A stretch of 64,000 bases of DNA, taken from positions 1 to 64,000 of the forward strand of contig JAANYP010002875.1 in assembly GCA_020465985.1 (NCBI GenBank), read 5' to 3'. Both the position numbers and the translations under genes were made by a program. Source of the DNA: Centrapalus pauciflorus. Taxonomy: Eukaryota > Streptophyta > Magnoliopsida > Asterales > Asteraceae. Of this stretch, positions 1 to 10,300 are shown one piece after another. The notes below the pieces were generated by a model. The model was not told the origin of the DNA, ran no database searches, and saw only the letters and a list, made by a program, of their open reading frames with translations. Every line of letters begins with the position of its first letter. Within the stretch, counting starts at the first letter, position 1.

Positions 1-1
1 G

Positions 2-1657
2 TTAACTAATAATAATGTTATAAAACAGATGTTGATAGAAAAAGTAGATGTTCAGGATAGGAATATATACCTTGAATCTTGCATGGAAACGCTTTCAAAA
101 GAAAAACTCTCTTTAAAAGAAGAAATTTCTGTTCTTACAAAACAATTAGATGTGGTAAATATGGAAAATATAGACAGTTTAGAAAAATACAATATGATTG
201 AAGAAGAAAGGATAAGTTTGTACGCAAGAATAAAGACCCTTGACGATGCATTTTTGAAAGGGGGTCAAACAGAACAAACTATCCATTTAAATCAGCCCAA
301 AGAAACTAGGTTTTACCATTCTAAACAGGGAATTGGTTTTAAAAATCCTAAATATTTGGAAAAAGCACAAAATGTCTTACCTGTATTTTATGACATGAAT
401 TATATGGGAGCCGGTATTAAATCTTTCTTTTTTGAATCATCAAAAGAAGTTTTAAACCAAGAAAATGAGAAACGTGTTGCGCGTAAAGATAAAGAAATTT
501 CTTTTCATTATGAAGAACTTAACGAGAGTTATTCTTCTAGAGTACCCACTTTAGAGGAAGATCTCTCGTCAACTTATTCAGAAACTGAATTTAACACTGA
601 AACTGAAAAATCAAATCCTCAACTTTATATTCCTGCAAAAGTTCTTCAACAACAAATCATTGTTTTAGAAAAGGAATTGAAGTCGTCTCAAGAAAAAGCA
701 CTTGATCTTCAAGATGCTCTTTTTAAGAGAGAAGAAGAATTGATAAATCAATCTTTTCAACAAACTGTGGAAGTCACTGTCTACAGAGAAAATTTTGAAA
801 TAGTTTCACAACGATTGAAAGATCTTTCAAAACAACAAACAATTTCTCATTCTCTAAAAATTCCATGTATGTCATCAGATAAAGGTAAGGCTACAGCTGA
901 AACTTCTTCTATCTTTGTCAAAGGTGAGTGCACAAATGCTTTCAAGAATGAGGTTTCTAAAAAGACTCAGATAAAATCCAAGTCTTTTAAGAAACCCACT
1001 CACCTCCAAAAAGAAAAGTCTGTCAAGTCTAAATCTTCCATGCTTACTGACTCTAATCGTTTTGTTCCTACAGATCATATAAGGAGAGTCCCAAAAACCA
1101 CCATGCAGGATTTTTCAAGTTTTTTTGTGAAGAAGGCTTTAATGCCATGTGAATTTGTTTCTAGAGATAGGATGTCTGTAATCTCTAAAGACAATTTGTG
1201 TAACCAAGTGTGTGACAATGTTTGTAATGATGTACCGAATTCTACTATTTCATTAAAGTACTCTTTCAAGGATTTGTTTAATCTATGTCCAACTAAATAT
1301 AGACGACAGGTTCCTGAAATGAATGCTTTTGTGCCTTATCCTGTTAAACGTATTCGGAAAAAGAAAACTAAAAATAGTGCATCATCGGCCACAAACAAAG
1401 TTGAGACATGTCTGTTGCCAAGGCCCAAAACCAAAGCAACGGTCAAGAAGGTCTCATCAAGACAAAAACCGAAGGCAATTTCAGCGCCTAAGGTTCCAAA
1501 ACCCAATAAATCCAATCTTCAATGGATTCCAAAGGGTTGTGCATCTAGACCACACACAAATGCTAGTTGGGTTTCTAAATCTGTACACGTGCCATATAAA
1601 TCTGGAATTCCTAACAAAAAGGGACCCATATTGAGGTGGGTACCCAAGGTTGTGTGA
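2..1657 (+). CDS. El-1 Gag C-terminal region (coiled coil and basic tail), partial
   Basis: The reading frame is open from base 2, so the true start is outside the window; the first ATG at 29 is not the gene start. The protein begins with a heptad-rich coiled coil, followed by a conserved block (GQTEQTIHLNQPK ... GIGFKNPKYLEKA) that is clearly shared with El-2 (GQTDQTIYLNQPK ... GIGWENPKYLTKA). The C-terminal 200 residues are strongly basic (Lys/Ser/Pro) with repeated W(I/V)PK motifs, ending in RWVPKVV and a TGA. This region lies between the zinc knuckle and the protease in SIRE-type elements; its function is not established. The frame ends just inside an intron-like segment that starts at 1649. 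Confidence 0.85.
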   Translation, partial: LTNNNVIKQMLIEKVDVQDRNIYLESCMETLSKEKLSLKEEISVLTKQLDVVNMENIDSLEKYNMIEEERISLYARIKTLDDAFLKGGQTEQTIHLNQPKETRFYHSKQGIGFKNPKYLEKAQNVLPVFYDMNYMGAGIKSFFFESSKEVLNQENEKRVARKDKEISFHYEELNESYSSRVPTLEEDLSSTYSETEFNTETEKSNPQLYIPAKVLQQQIIVLEKELKSSQEKALDLQDALFKREEELINQSFQQTVEVTVYRENFEIVSQRLKDLSKQQTISHSLKIPCMSSDKGKATAETSSIFVKGECTNAFKNEVSKKTQIKSKSFKKPTHLQKEKSVKSKSSMLTDSNRFVPTDHIRRVPKTTMQDFSSFFVKKALMPCEFVSRDRMSVISKDNLCNQVCDNVCNDVPNSTISLKYSFKDLFNLCPTKYRRQVPEMNAFVPYPVKRIRKKKTKNSASSATNKVETCLLPRPKTKATVKKVSSRQKPKAISAPKVPKPNKSNLQWIPKGCASRPHTNASWVSKSVHVPYKSGIPNKKGPILRWVPKVV

Positions 1658-1926
1658 TCTTAATGCAGATGGTTCTTGGTTACTTCTGATCAAGACCCGT
1701 GCTTCAAAGAAATGGCTTCTAGTTACCTTAGACTAGGACCTGTTCTTTTGCTTGTCGGTTGTGCTTAAACCGACACGTTTGGCTTCTGTGCACACAGCCC
1801 AGGACCCAGTCTTAACTCATCATGTTTTCTGAACATCTCGATTCAGAACACGGTTTGATTGTGAATTAAAAATGGATGTGTTTGAATACATATAGTTTTC
1901 ATTATATGAATTTATGTGTTTTTCAG
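1649..1926 (+). other. Intron-like segment between El-1 gag and pol
   Basis: A 278-nt GT...AG segment separates the Gag frame from the protease frame. The 5' side is CCCAAG/GTTGTG (weak donor; an alternative at 1640, TGG/GTACCC, has the same phase). The 3' side is TTATGTGTTTTTCAG/G, a good plant acceptor. The segment contains stops in the Gag frame, and both flanking codons are in phase 0, so excision would put Gag and Pol in one frame. Splicing itself is inferred; the segment could also be a decayed junction. Confidence 0.5.
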
Positions 1927-3146
1927 GCTATGTCCATTTGGTATATGGATTCGGTTGCTCCAAGCATATGACAGGAAGAAGAGAATTGCTGTCCAACGTT
2001 GTTGAACAGTACTGCGGAACTGTGAAATTCGGGAACAACCATCAGGCTCAAATAAAAGGATACGGGGACTTAGTTCTAAATAATCTGGTCATCAAGGACG
2101 TTGACTATGTTGAAGGGTTATCTCATAATCTTTTTAGCATAGGACAGCTCTGCGACAAAGGACTAGAAGTAACATTTAGGGCTAAGAACTGCAGTGTTAA
2201 GAACATAGATGGAAAAGAAATCTTGACTGGTTCCCGAAAATCTAACCTTTACACCATTGACGTATCTAAGCTTGTGGTGAAGGATAACATTTGCCTACTA
2301 TCAAAAGCCTCGTCAAAAGACTCTTGGTTGTGGCATCGAAGATTATCCCATTTGAATTTTGATAACATAAACAAGCTGGCTGCGAAGCAATTGGTCAAAG
2401 GACTTCCTGAGTTGCGCTACGAAAAGGACCATCTTTGCGGAGCATGTGAGAAAGGAAAAATGAAACGATCAACTCACAAACCAAAGCCCGAACCATCAAC
2501 AAAAAGAGTTTTGGAGTTACTTCATATGGATTTATGCGGACCGATGAGAACTCAAAGCATAAATGGAAAACGATATGTGTTGGTTATCGTTGATGATTAT
2601 TCTCGATATACCTGGGTCAGGTTCTTGCGTTCCAAGGACGAGACAGCTCAAGAAATCATTGATTTTATCAAAAGTGTCGAGACCCAACAGCAGCTGTCAG
2701 TACAATCAATCAGATCAGATAACGGCACGGAGTTCAAGAACTCGGTAGTAGAGGGCTTCCTTCGATCCAAGGGGATTCAGCATCAATACTCTGCTGCTAG
2801 AACACCTCAACAAAACGGGATCGTGGAAAGGCGTAACCGTACGCTAGTAGAAGCCGCTCGTACAATGCTCACATACTCAAAGCTACCTCCGTTCTTGTGG
2901 GCCGAAGCCGTATCAACAGCATGCTATACACAGAATCGCTCCATCATTCATAAGCGCTTTAACAAAACTCCATACCAGCTCTTTTTGAATAAAGTACCAT
3001 TTATCAAGTACTTACGTGTATTTGGTTGCAGGTGCTATGTGCTGAATGACAGAGACAACCTCGGGAAATTTAACGAAAAGGCGGATGAAGCGATCTTCAT
3101 TGGATACTCATCCAACTCGAAGGCGTATCGCGCATTCAATACCCGA
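1927..3146 (+). pseudogene. El-1 Pol, protease and integrase part (frameshifted)
   Basis: This is the N-terminal part of a Copia Pol. The aspartic protease region opens with WYMDS; one base is then missing between 1952 and 1953, exactly in the DSG catalytic triplet, and the frame continues as GCSKHMTG. Next come the GAG-pre-integrase zinc region (LWHRRLSHLNF, then CGACEKGK) and the integrase core with the catalytic acids in HMDLCGP, SDNGTEF and NGIVERRN. The segment ends in the Copia-typical FIGYS block, where a second single-base loss between 3146 and 3147 moves the frame. The open frame runs on to 3365, but after 3146 it is no longer Pol-like. The frame itself is open from 1914, inside the intron-like segment. 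Confidence 0.88.
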
Positions 3147-5287
3147 CCAGAACAGTCAACGAAAGTGTGCACGTCACATTTGATGAGTTGGCTGAACTGG
3201 CACCCGAAGTTGATCAATCAGGACCACGCATTACTCAAATGCCTGGAGACTCTTCGAATAACCCCATTTCTTTTTCTTCTTCTGATTTGGTTAATTTATT
3301 TGATCCTTTTTATGTTGAATTTTTCGGTCCTAACGCTAGTGTGTCTAATGTTGTTAATAATGTAGGTAATCCTTCCAGTTCAACTGCGCCGCAAAGTTTC
3401 TCCACTCCATCTTCATCAACATATCCTCATCCATCCACATCATCCACCGACACATCCGCAGTTGAATCTACTCCTGTAATACCCTCACATATAATACCAA
3501 CGATTCTTCCTTCACCTGAACACTCGGAAATTGAACCCGAACCTGTGGTACCATCATTTGAAACCATTGACCATGAATCCTCATCCATTCCCATATTAAC
3601 CACAGAGGTTCCATCCCGAGCACCCCTTCCACACGAGATCAAATGGACCCGCAGTCACCCAACAGAACAAATCATTGGTGACGTAACGACAGGAGTCCAA
3701 ACTCGTAGGGCATCTGCTAATGAATGTCTCTACACTTCATTCTTAAGTATGATAGAGCCCGCTCGTGTGGATGAAGCCCTGACAGATCCGGATTGGATAG
3801 TTGCAATGCAAGAGGAACTCAACCAGTTTGAACAGCTAAGAGTATGGCGGTTAGTTCCCAAGCCAAAAGACCGTACAATCATCGGAACAAAGTGGATCTT
3901 CAAGAACAAACGAGATGAAAACGGCATTGTGATAAGGAACAAAGCAAGACTTGTTGCCAAAGGCTACCGACAACAAGAAGGGATAGATTATGACGAGACC
4001 TTCGCTCCCGTTGCACGGATCGAAGCAATCAGAATCTTCTTGGCGTATGCGGCACACAAAGACTTCAAAGTGTACCAAATGGACGTCAAGACTGCCTTTC
4101 TGAACGGTGAACTTAACGAGGAAGTGTATGTTGAACAACCACAAGGCTTTGTTGATGCACATAAACCTGACCATGTTTATGTGCTAGATAAGGCCCTCTA
4201 TGGTTTAAAACAAGCACCTCGAGCATGGTATGATAGTCTTTCGAATTTCCTTATTTCTGCCGGTTTCTATAAAGGTGTGGTGGACACAACTCTGTTCACT
4301 AAAAGGGAAGGCCCACATATAATGCTAGTACAGATTTATGTTGACGATATTATATTTGGATCTACTGACAGTAATTTTTGTAAGGATTTTTCAACCCTAA
4401 TGGAGTCTCGGTTTGAGATGAGTATGATGGGGGAAATGAACTTTTTCCTCGGATTACAAGTCAAACAACTTGAGGATGGGATTTTTGTGAACCAGTCGAA
4501 ATATACTCTTGACATTCTCAAGAAGTATAAGTTAGACTCTTGCACGAGTATCGCAACTCCCATGGCCTCCAACTGTAAGTTAGACACCGATCCTTCTGGG
4601 AAAAGTGTCGATAATACAACTTACAGAGGGATGATAGGATCCTTACTGTACTTGACTGCCAGTAGACCGGATATAGTGTTTTCAACATGTCTTTGTGCTA
4701 GATTTCAGGCCGACCCAAAAGAATCACACCTAACTGCGGTAAAACGCATTTTTCGTTATCTTAAGGGTACACCCGAACTTGGTCTATGGTATCCAAAGGG
4801 AACCGATTTCGATCTTACCGCGTTTTCAGATGCTGATTTTGCAGGTTGTAGAGTGGACAGAAAAAGCACATCGGGAGGAATACAGTTCTTAGGCGATAGA
4901 CCGGTGAGTTGGTCTTCCAAAAAGCAGAATTGTGTATCCACATCCACAGCTGAGGCTGAGTATGTAGCAGCTGCAAGCTGTTGCTCTCAAGTGCTGTGGA
5001 TGAGAACACAATTACGCGATTATGGGTTCTCACTCACCAATATCCCTATTTACTGTGATTCTCGAAGTGCAATTGCCATCTCTTGCAATCCCGTGCAGCA
5101 CTCTCGAACAAAACACATAGATATCAGGTATCATTTTATTAAAGATCACGTGGAAAAGGGAACCATTGAGTTGTATTTTGTTGGCACGGAATACCAACTA
5201 GCGGATATATTTACTAAAGCTTTAGACGAACCTCGTTTTCGGTTTTTAGTATCTCATATCGGCATGTTGAATCCACCTTCCAATTAA
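3147..5287 (+). pseudogene. El-1 Pol, reverse transcriptase and RNase H part
   Basis: Continuation of Pol after the frameshift near 3146. A Ser/Thr/Pro-rich linker of about 160 residues is followed by the Copia RT: WIVAMQEELNQFE, KARLVAKGYRQQEGIDYDETFAPV, MDVKTAFLNGEL and the catalytic YVDDIIFG. RNase H follows, with DADFAGC, STAEAEY and DIRYHFIKDHVEKG. The stop is at 5285-5287 after a normal Copia C-terminus (LADIFTKALD). The RT and RNase H domains themselves are uninterrupted, so damage to El-1 Pol is confined to the protease triplet and the integrase/linker boundary. The protein would act on element RNA in the cytoplasmic particle. Confidence 0.9.
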
Positions 5288-5573
5288 ATATCAGATATTG
5301 TCTTAAATAATTCTATTTCAATCTATCATGATTGAAATTCCTTTATTTTAGAAAATAACTGTTATTTAAATTTAAGGTTTATGTCACAAAATTAAAACTC
5401 ATTATTTCCTTATCTGCGCATATTTTTTAATTAATGATCCTGATAAATTGCTGTGTGAATTGTTCATCATGGAGTGGGATGCAAACAATATCCAGGTTTG
5501 TCGGTATTAGTAATGCTTAAAAGAAGGGTTGTCGTGATTTAAATCTGAAAATGAAAAAGGATCGGTATTTATT

Positions 5574-5586
5574 TGAGGGGGAGTAG
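5574..5586 (+). promoter_or_regulatory. Purine tract downstream of El-1 pol (possible central PPT)
   Basis: TGAGGGGGAGTAG lies about 290 nt after the pol stop and resembles the 3' PPT at 10755-10767 (AAAAGGGGGAGAT). El-2 has four such tracts at the equivalent place. A second plus-strand priming site is possible but unproven. Confidence 0.35.
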
Positions 5587-5868
5587 AATTAGGATTTTAA
5601 ATTTTATAATTCTGTGTTTCTCTTTGTTTCTTTTATAGTTAAAGTTTAAATTTTAGGTTGGTCTTAATTTTTAATTTAATCTTAAGTTTAATTTAATATG
5701 TCAGAAAATCACAAAAAGATTTTAACTTTCAAATTTATCAAAAAACCAAAAATATTTTAGTTTACTTTATTTTATTTTATTTTTATTTCAGAAAAATATC
5801 AAAATATTTTACTTCGTTTTTGTTCATTTTTGTTTCAAAGAAAATCACAAAAAGATGGAATATTTTTT

Positions 5869-6019
5869 GGCCCATTTTTTTAAACCTTGTTTCATTTTTT
5901 AAATAGCCCAAAAGTTTTTTTTTTTTTTTTGCGTATTGAGCCCAACCCGCCGGCCCATCTCTCATTAGTGGGACGCGGATCCCTCTGACCCGGTACCCGA
6001 CCGGTGTGAATTTATATAA
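5869..6019 (+). promoter_or_regulatory. Putative internal promoter of the El-1 third ORF
   Basis: GGCCCA at 5869-5874 and 5952-5957 and AGCCCA near 5905 and 5939 (site-II-type TGGGCY motifs read on the other strand) precede a TATA box, TATATAA, at 6013-6019 in the context CCGGTGTGAATTTATATAAG. About 30 nt downstream begins a pyrimidine-rich leader. El-2 has the same arrangement (GGCCCA motifs, then GTGTGAATATAAAA) although the two elements are otherwise diverged at nucleotide level here. Promoter activity is inferred from this conservation. Confidence 0.5.
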
Positions 6020-6190
6020 GACGGTCAAACAGTCAAAATTTTCACTTTCTTCATCCACAAGATATTTCTTTCTTCTTCTCCTTGTTCCCATCGATACCAC
6101 CGCCCAAGAACCACCATATCCACCACTTCAAGCTTTTGCACCATCATCTTTCTCTGTTTTTCTTGCTTTTTCCTTCTTCGGCACTACCAG

Positions 6191-7312
6191 GTAACATATT
6201 TCTGTCTTTATTTCAGTCTTTAACTTCCTAGATTGCTTGTTTGATTTTCAAAATTTTTTCTAGTTTTTCAATTCGGTTTTTACTAGTTTTAGGTAGTTTA
6301 ATGTGTTATTTCTTCTTAGTTGTAGTTAGATAAAATGTTCCTTAGGTTATTTCAGTATAGGATCTGTAATTTCATGCATTTTCAGTAGGATTTTAACTGT
6401 TCACGTTTATTTTTGCATGAACATTAACTGCACTCATGCAGTTTCGGATGTCCGAATTCGGACCACCACCCGAATTCGGATGTCCGACTTGGTATATTTT
6501 CAATATTTTTCACAGTATAACATCACACTTCGGACCTCTGTTGATCCGAATTCGTTTCACTGTTGATCCGAATTCGGACCATCACTTCAGGGTCAAAATT
6601 TTCAAAATTTTGTCTAAGTATGTTCATTCTATGCATCCGAATTCGGATGATACCCGAATTCGGTCCTCATCCGAATTCCAGGTACCATCCGAAGTTGGTC
6701 ATTTCATTTCATTGCATGCATTTTTCACAAGTCATGATCCGAATTTCGGACCAAGTTTACACCACATCCGAATTCGGTCCACCATCCTATCATTACATGA
6801 TCTTAACTTCGGAACACCATCCGAATTCGGTCCCCGTATTCCACACCATCCGAATTCAGTCCCCACTCACATCATTCATGCATCATTCCATTTCGGATTG
6901 ATCCGAATTCGATGACACTGTTCATCCGAATTCGGACCATCCGAAATCCAACACTTAGGATATTTTTTAATTTTTCAACTTTCATGTTTTACACTTAAAG
7001 CATTTACATTTGAATCAAAAAAATAAAAAAAATAAAAAAAATAAATAAATAAAAAATAAAAATAAATAAAAAAATATAGTTCCATCCAAGTGCATCATTG
7101 ATTAGAGTTAGGTTCAGTGTTTGAGTGAAACGGTCTCATCTAACATCGGTCTCTTAACGATTGACTTTGGACTTTGTTAGTAGAATTTTATTCTACTAAT
7201 AAAGACCCGATGATAAACAGATCAGACAATTTCTATTTCACACTCATCTAGACTTCACATCAATGCTTTATCATATCGAGTCTTATGATTCTAACTGTGT
7301 TGCACTTTGCAG
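6191..7312 (+). other. Putative intron in the 5' UTR of the El-1 third ORF
   Basis: Donor ACTACCAG/GTAACA at 6190/6191; acceptor TTGCACTTTGCAG/G at 7312/7313, four nt before the ATG at 7317. The 1122-nt interval is T-rich and non-coding, and contains the CCGAATTCGG array. El-2 has a matching 1239-nt interval. The 5' exon would be roughly 6045-6190. Only RNA data can confirm splicing. Confidence 0.5.
6449..6950 (+). repeat. Array of the palindromic motif CCGAATTCGG
   Basis: Eight full CCGAATTCGG copies plus four partial CCGAATTC copies, and several looser TTCGGA variants, are scattered over about 500 bp with irregular spacing and little similarity between the spacers. It is thus a motif array and not a simple tandem repeat. 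It lies inside the putative intron of the third-ORF transcript. An apparent 159-residue frame at 6436-6915 is composed only of these repeats and is not a gene. Confidence 0.8.
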
Positions 7313-7316
7313 GAAA

Positions 7317-10300
7317 ATGGACCCCACAATCGTTCTTACCATTCCCCATCCGCCAATCCCGAATAATAACGCTCAGTTACCCGAAGAAGCCATCTTGCCG
7401 AGCGCCGAGTTTGTCGAGTTTATCCCCCATAACTGGCAACTCGACGTCTCTATCCTTCCAAAAGAATCCCAAACCCTAGCTTTTGACATTCTCACCCGCC
7501 ATCCCATATATTATGCCCTTTCCACAGCCATCGCTGTTCCCCAGATTTACCTACAACAATTCTGGAACAGGCTACAATTCTTAACCGACCCCGAACCTCA
7601 CTTCACCTCCACCATTGACTGCGTTCCAGTCAAAGTCACAACCACAGCCATTCGTCACATCCTTCGTTTTCCCATCCAAGACTACATTCCCTCCATTAAC
7701 TCGTTCGATCCAAACCCATCCGTCTCAGAAGCCCTTTCTGAAATTCAAAACCTAGGGTATGACGGATCCCTTACCAAACCATCCGACTTTCGCACCAAGA
7801 ACCTTCAGTCCCACTGGAGAATTCTCTTCGATGTACTCAACAAGTGCCTGACAGCCAAACATTCTGGTCATGACTCAGCATCGGCCCAGGTTTTAGCCAT
7901 GTTCGCTGGCTTTGCCTACGACCGACACGTGGACTATGCGGCTTTCATCTTTGAAGAATTAAGAAGAGTCCACGTGGAAAGGAGCACGAAGAAAGGACGC
8001 AAGTATGTCCCCTATCAACGATTCCTTCAGCTCATCATACAATACGCCATGGATCAGGACGAAGACATTCATGAACGTCCAGAAGCTGATGTCTATCCAA
8101 CCGTCGCTATCCAGAAACTGACTTTGCCAAAAGGGGCACCAACGGTACAGGTAATGAAGATTCCATTATCAACTCTGACAAGGTCGAGGGGTACAGATCG
8201 GGTAAGGGACTATATGAGAGAAAATTATCCGGATGAGTCTCAGTCTGAATCGACTGAGACTAACCAGTCCGACGGTGAGCAACATGAGAGTGAGAACGAG
8301 GGAGAAAGGATGGAAGTACAACAATCACTGGGTTATGGTGAGAGGGAGGCTGAGAGTGTAAGGGAGGGAGCCGTACGTGAGACGGCAGAGACGGCGGATT
8401 CTGAACGAACCGTCTCTGTCGTAAGGCCGAGGGATACGCAATCTGAGGGTGAACCAAGCCCTATCAGCCGGACACCACTTCATAAGACCGTTAGTCCAGC
8501 GGTCGCCACAACCCCAACCATCCACTTGGTTTCCCCTCAAAGGGAAACCACTTCATTACACGGGGATCTTCCACATACGCCATCGCCCTCTCATTCGGAG
8601 AGTGGCGGTGTTGAAAGAGGTCACACTCCTCCCCACGTGACCGAACTTCCTTCGCCCACGATTCCATCCCCACAAACAGACACCGTGCACGATGCTTTTG
8701 TGGCATCCCCAAGAGCTGCCTCCGTGGCAGCTCCCGAAACTTCCAGATCTGAGCATCCCGTAGTGGAGCCAGAGATGACGGAAGGAAGACCGGGAGTGGC
8801 TCAATCTACGCCGTCCACTTCCGGCCATCTCCCCATCAATTTGGAGATGTTAACGGCAGCCTTACGTGCTGCCGGCGTTATCACCCGGGCTGACCTTGAC
8901 GCCCAAAGGGAGGCAGCCGAGGAACGACATACCGCCCTTCTTTCTCTTATAAAGGGTAAGGGTGTCGCCTCCGAAGCCGGCCCCTCACAAGGATCCCACT
9001 CAGTCCAACTACAAATGGCGGAGCTCTCTGACAAACTGGACGCACTCAATCGCCTAATCCTTCAGGTCCAGGAGCAGCTAAATTCCAGGATGGATCGCCT
9101 CGAGTCGGCAGTTATTGATCTCCAATGCCGCGCTCAGGCCGAAACCCTCAAAAGAAAACATGACGACCAGGACGACCCTGATCGTCATGAGGGGGAGAAG
9201 CGCAGAAAAGTACAATTTGAGGAGCCCATGCTGGGTACAGGGGGAGCAGAGACCGCCGAGGGGTCTGAATTTCAGGGGTCGGGGGAAAAGTCACAGGAAG
9301 CTCAGGAGTACATGCTAATTGAAGACGTGCCGATGGTCGAGGGTCCAGCTCCACTGGATCCAATGACAGCCATGGTAGAATTTGAGGAGCCACACGAGAA
9401 GGTTGAAATCATATTAGTTTCTGATTCAGATTCTGAAACCGAGGACAACCAACCACTTTTAACTCCTAAGCCTGAACCTGACTCTCCAACCAAAAATTCC
9501 TCATCCTCTTCCTTCGATTTCCTGAATTCACCTCCCAGAGCCCAACAGGAAGACATACTCTCATCCATCCAAGCTCCCCCATCACTAAAAGAATCCCACA
9601 TTACAGTCAGCCCACCAAGATCCCCAAGCCCTCCACCAGTCCAACAAACCCAACGCTCAGGTCCCTCCCAAACAAAAAGGGTTGACTGCTTCGATGAAAC
9701 TCCCGAGGGTCCTGGAGTGTACAGAAAAGACGACCTATTCTGGGTAGACCACTACACGAAAGGAAAAGTTCACACACTGCCGCAGAGCGAAAAAGATCAA
9801 ATGCGTCAAGAACGGCGGGGGACTATCATAAAGCTTCTTGAAGCTAAAAAGGACGAAATCGAAGAACCCCCCGTTCAAGGCCTGAAAGAATTCCTGCAGA
9901 ACTTTCCCCCGGAGCGATTTCAGAATCCATATCTAGAAGAAAGATTCAAGATGGTATTCAGAAAGAAACCTGGAGCCTTCAGCAGACGCCTACTCATGGA
10001 ACTTACGAATGTCTCCAAAGCTGAACAGGCCGAATACTACCAATTGATGCTCCGGGAACAAAGGTCTAAGGTGTCAAAGTCAAAGATTAAAAAACTCAAA
10101 TCAATTACCATGTGCAAAAGAGCCAAAGTATTCTATCCCTCCTATCAAGTGGAAAGAGAAGATGGTACGGGAGATGACATCTTTGAGTATGACCTTGACT
10201 ACATAAGAGCGGATGACGTTGAGTTCCTTCACAACAGTCTGAAAAATCGAATCAGAAAACGTCTATCCCACATGACAGCTGTAGGTGCCTTAGTTCGAAG

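Noticed and set aside
6436..6915. 159-residue open frame
   Set aside because: Composed of the CCGAATTCGG array read in frame; no protein-like features and no counterpart in El-2.
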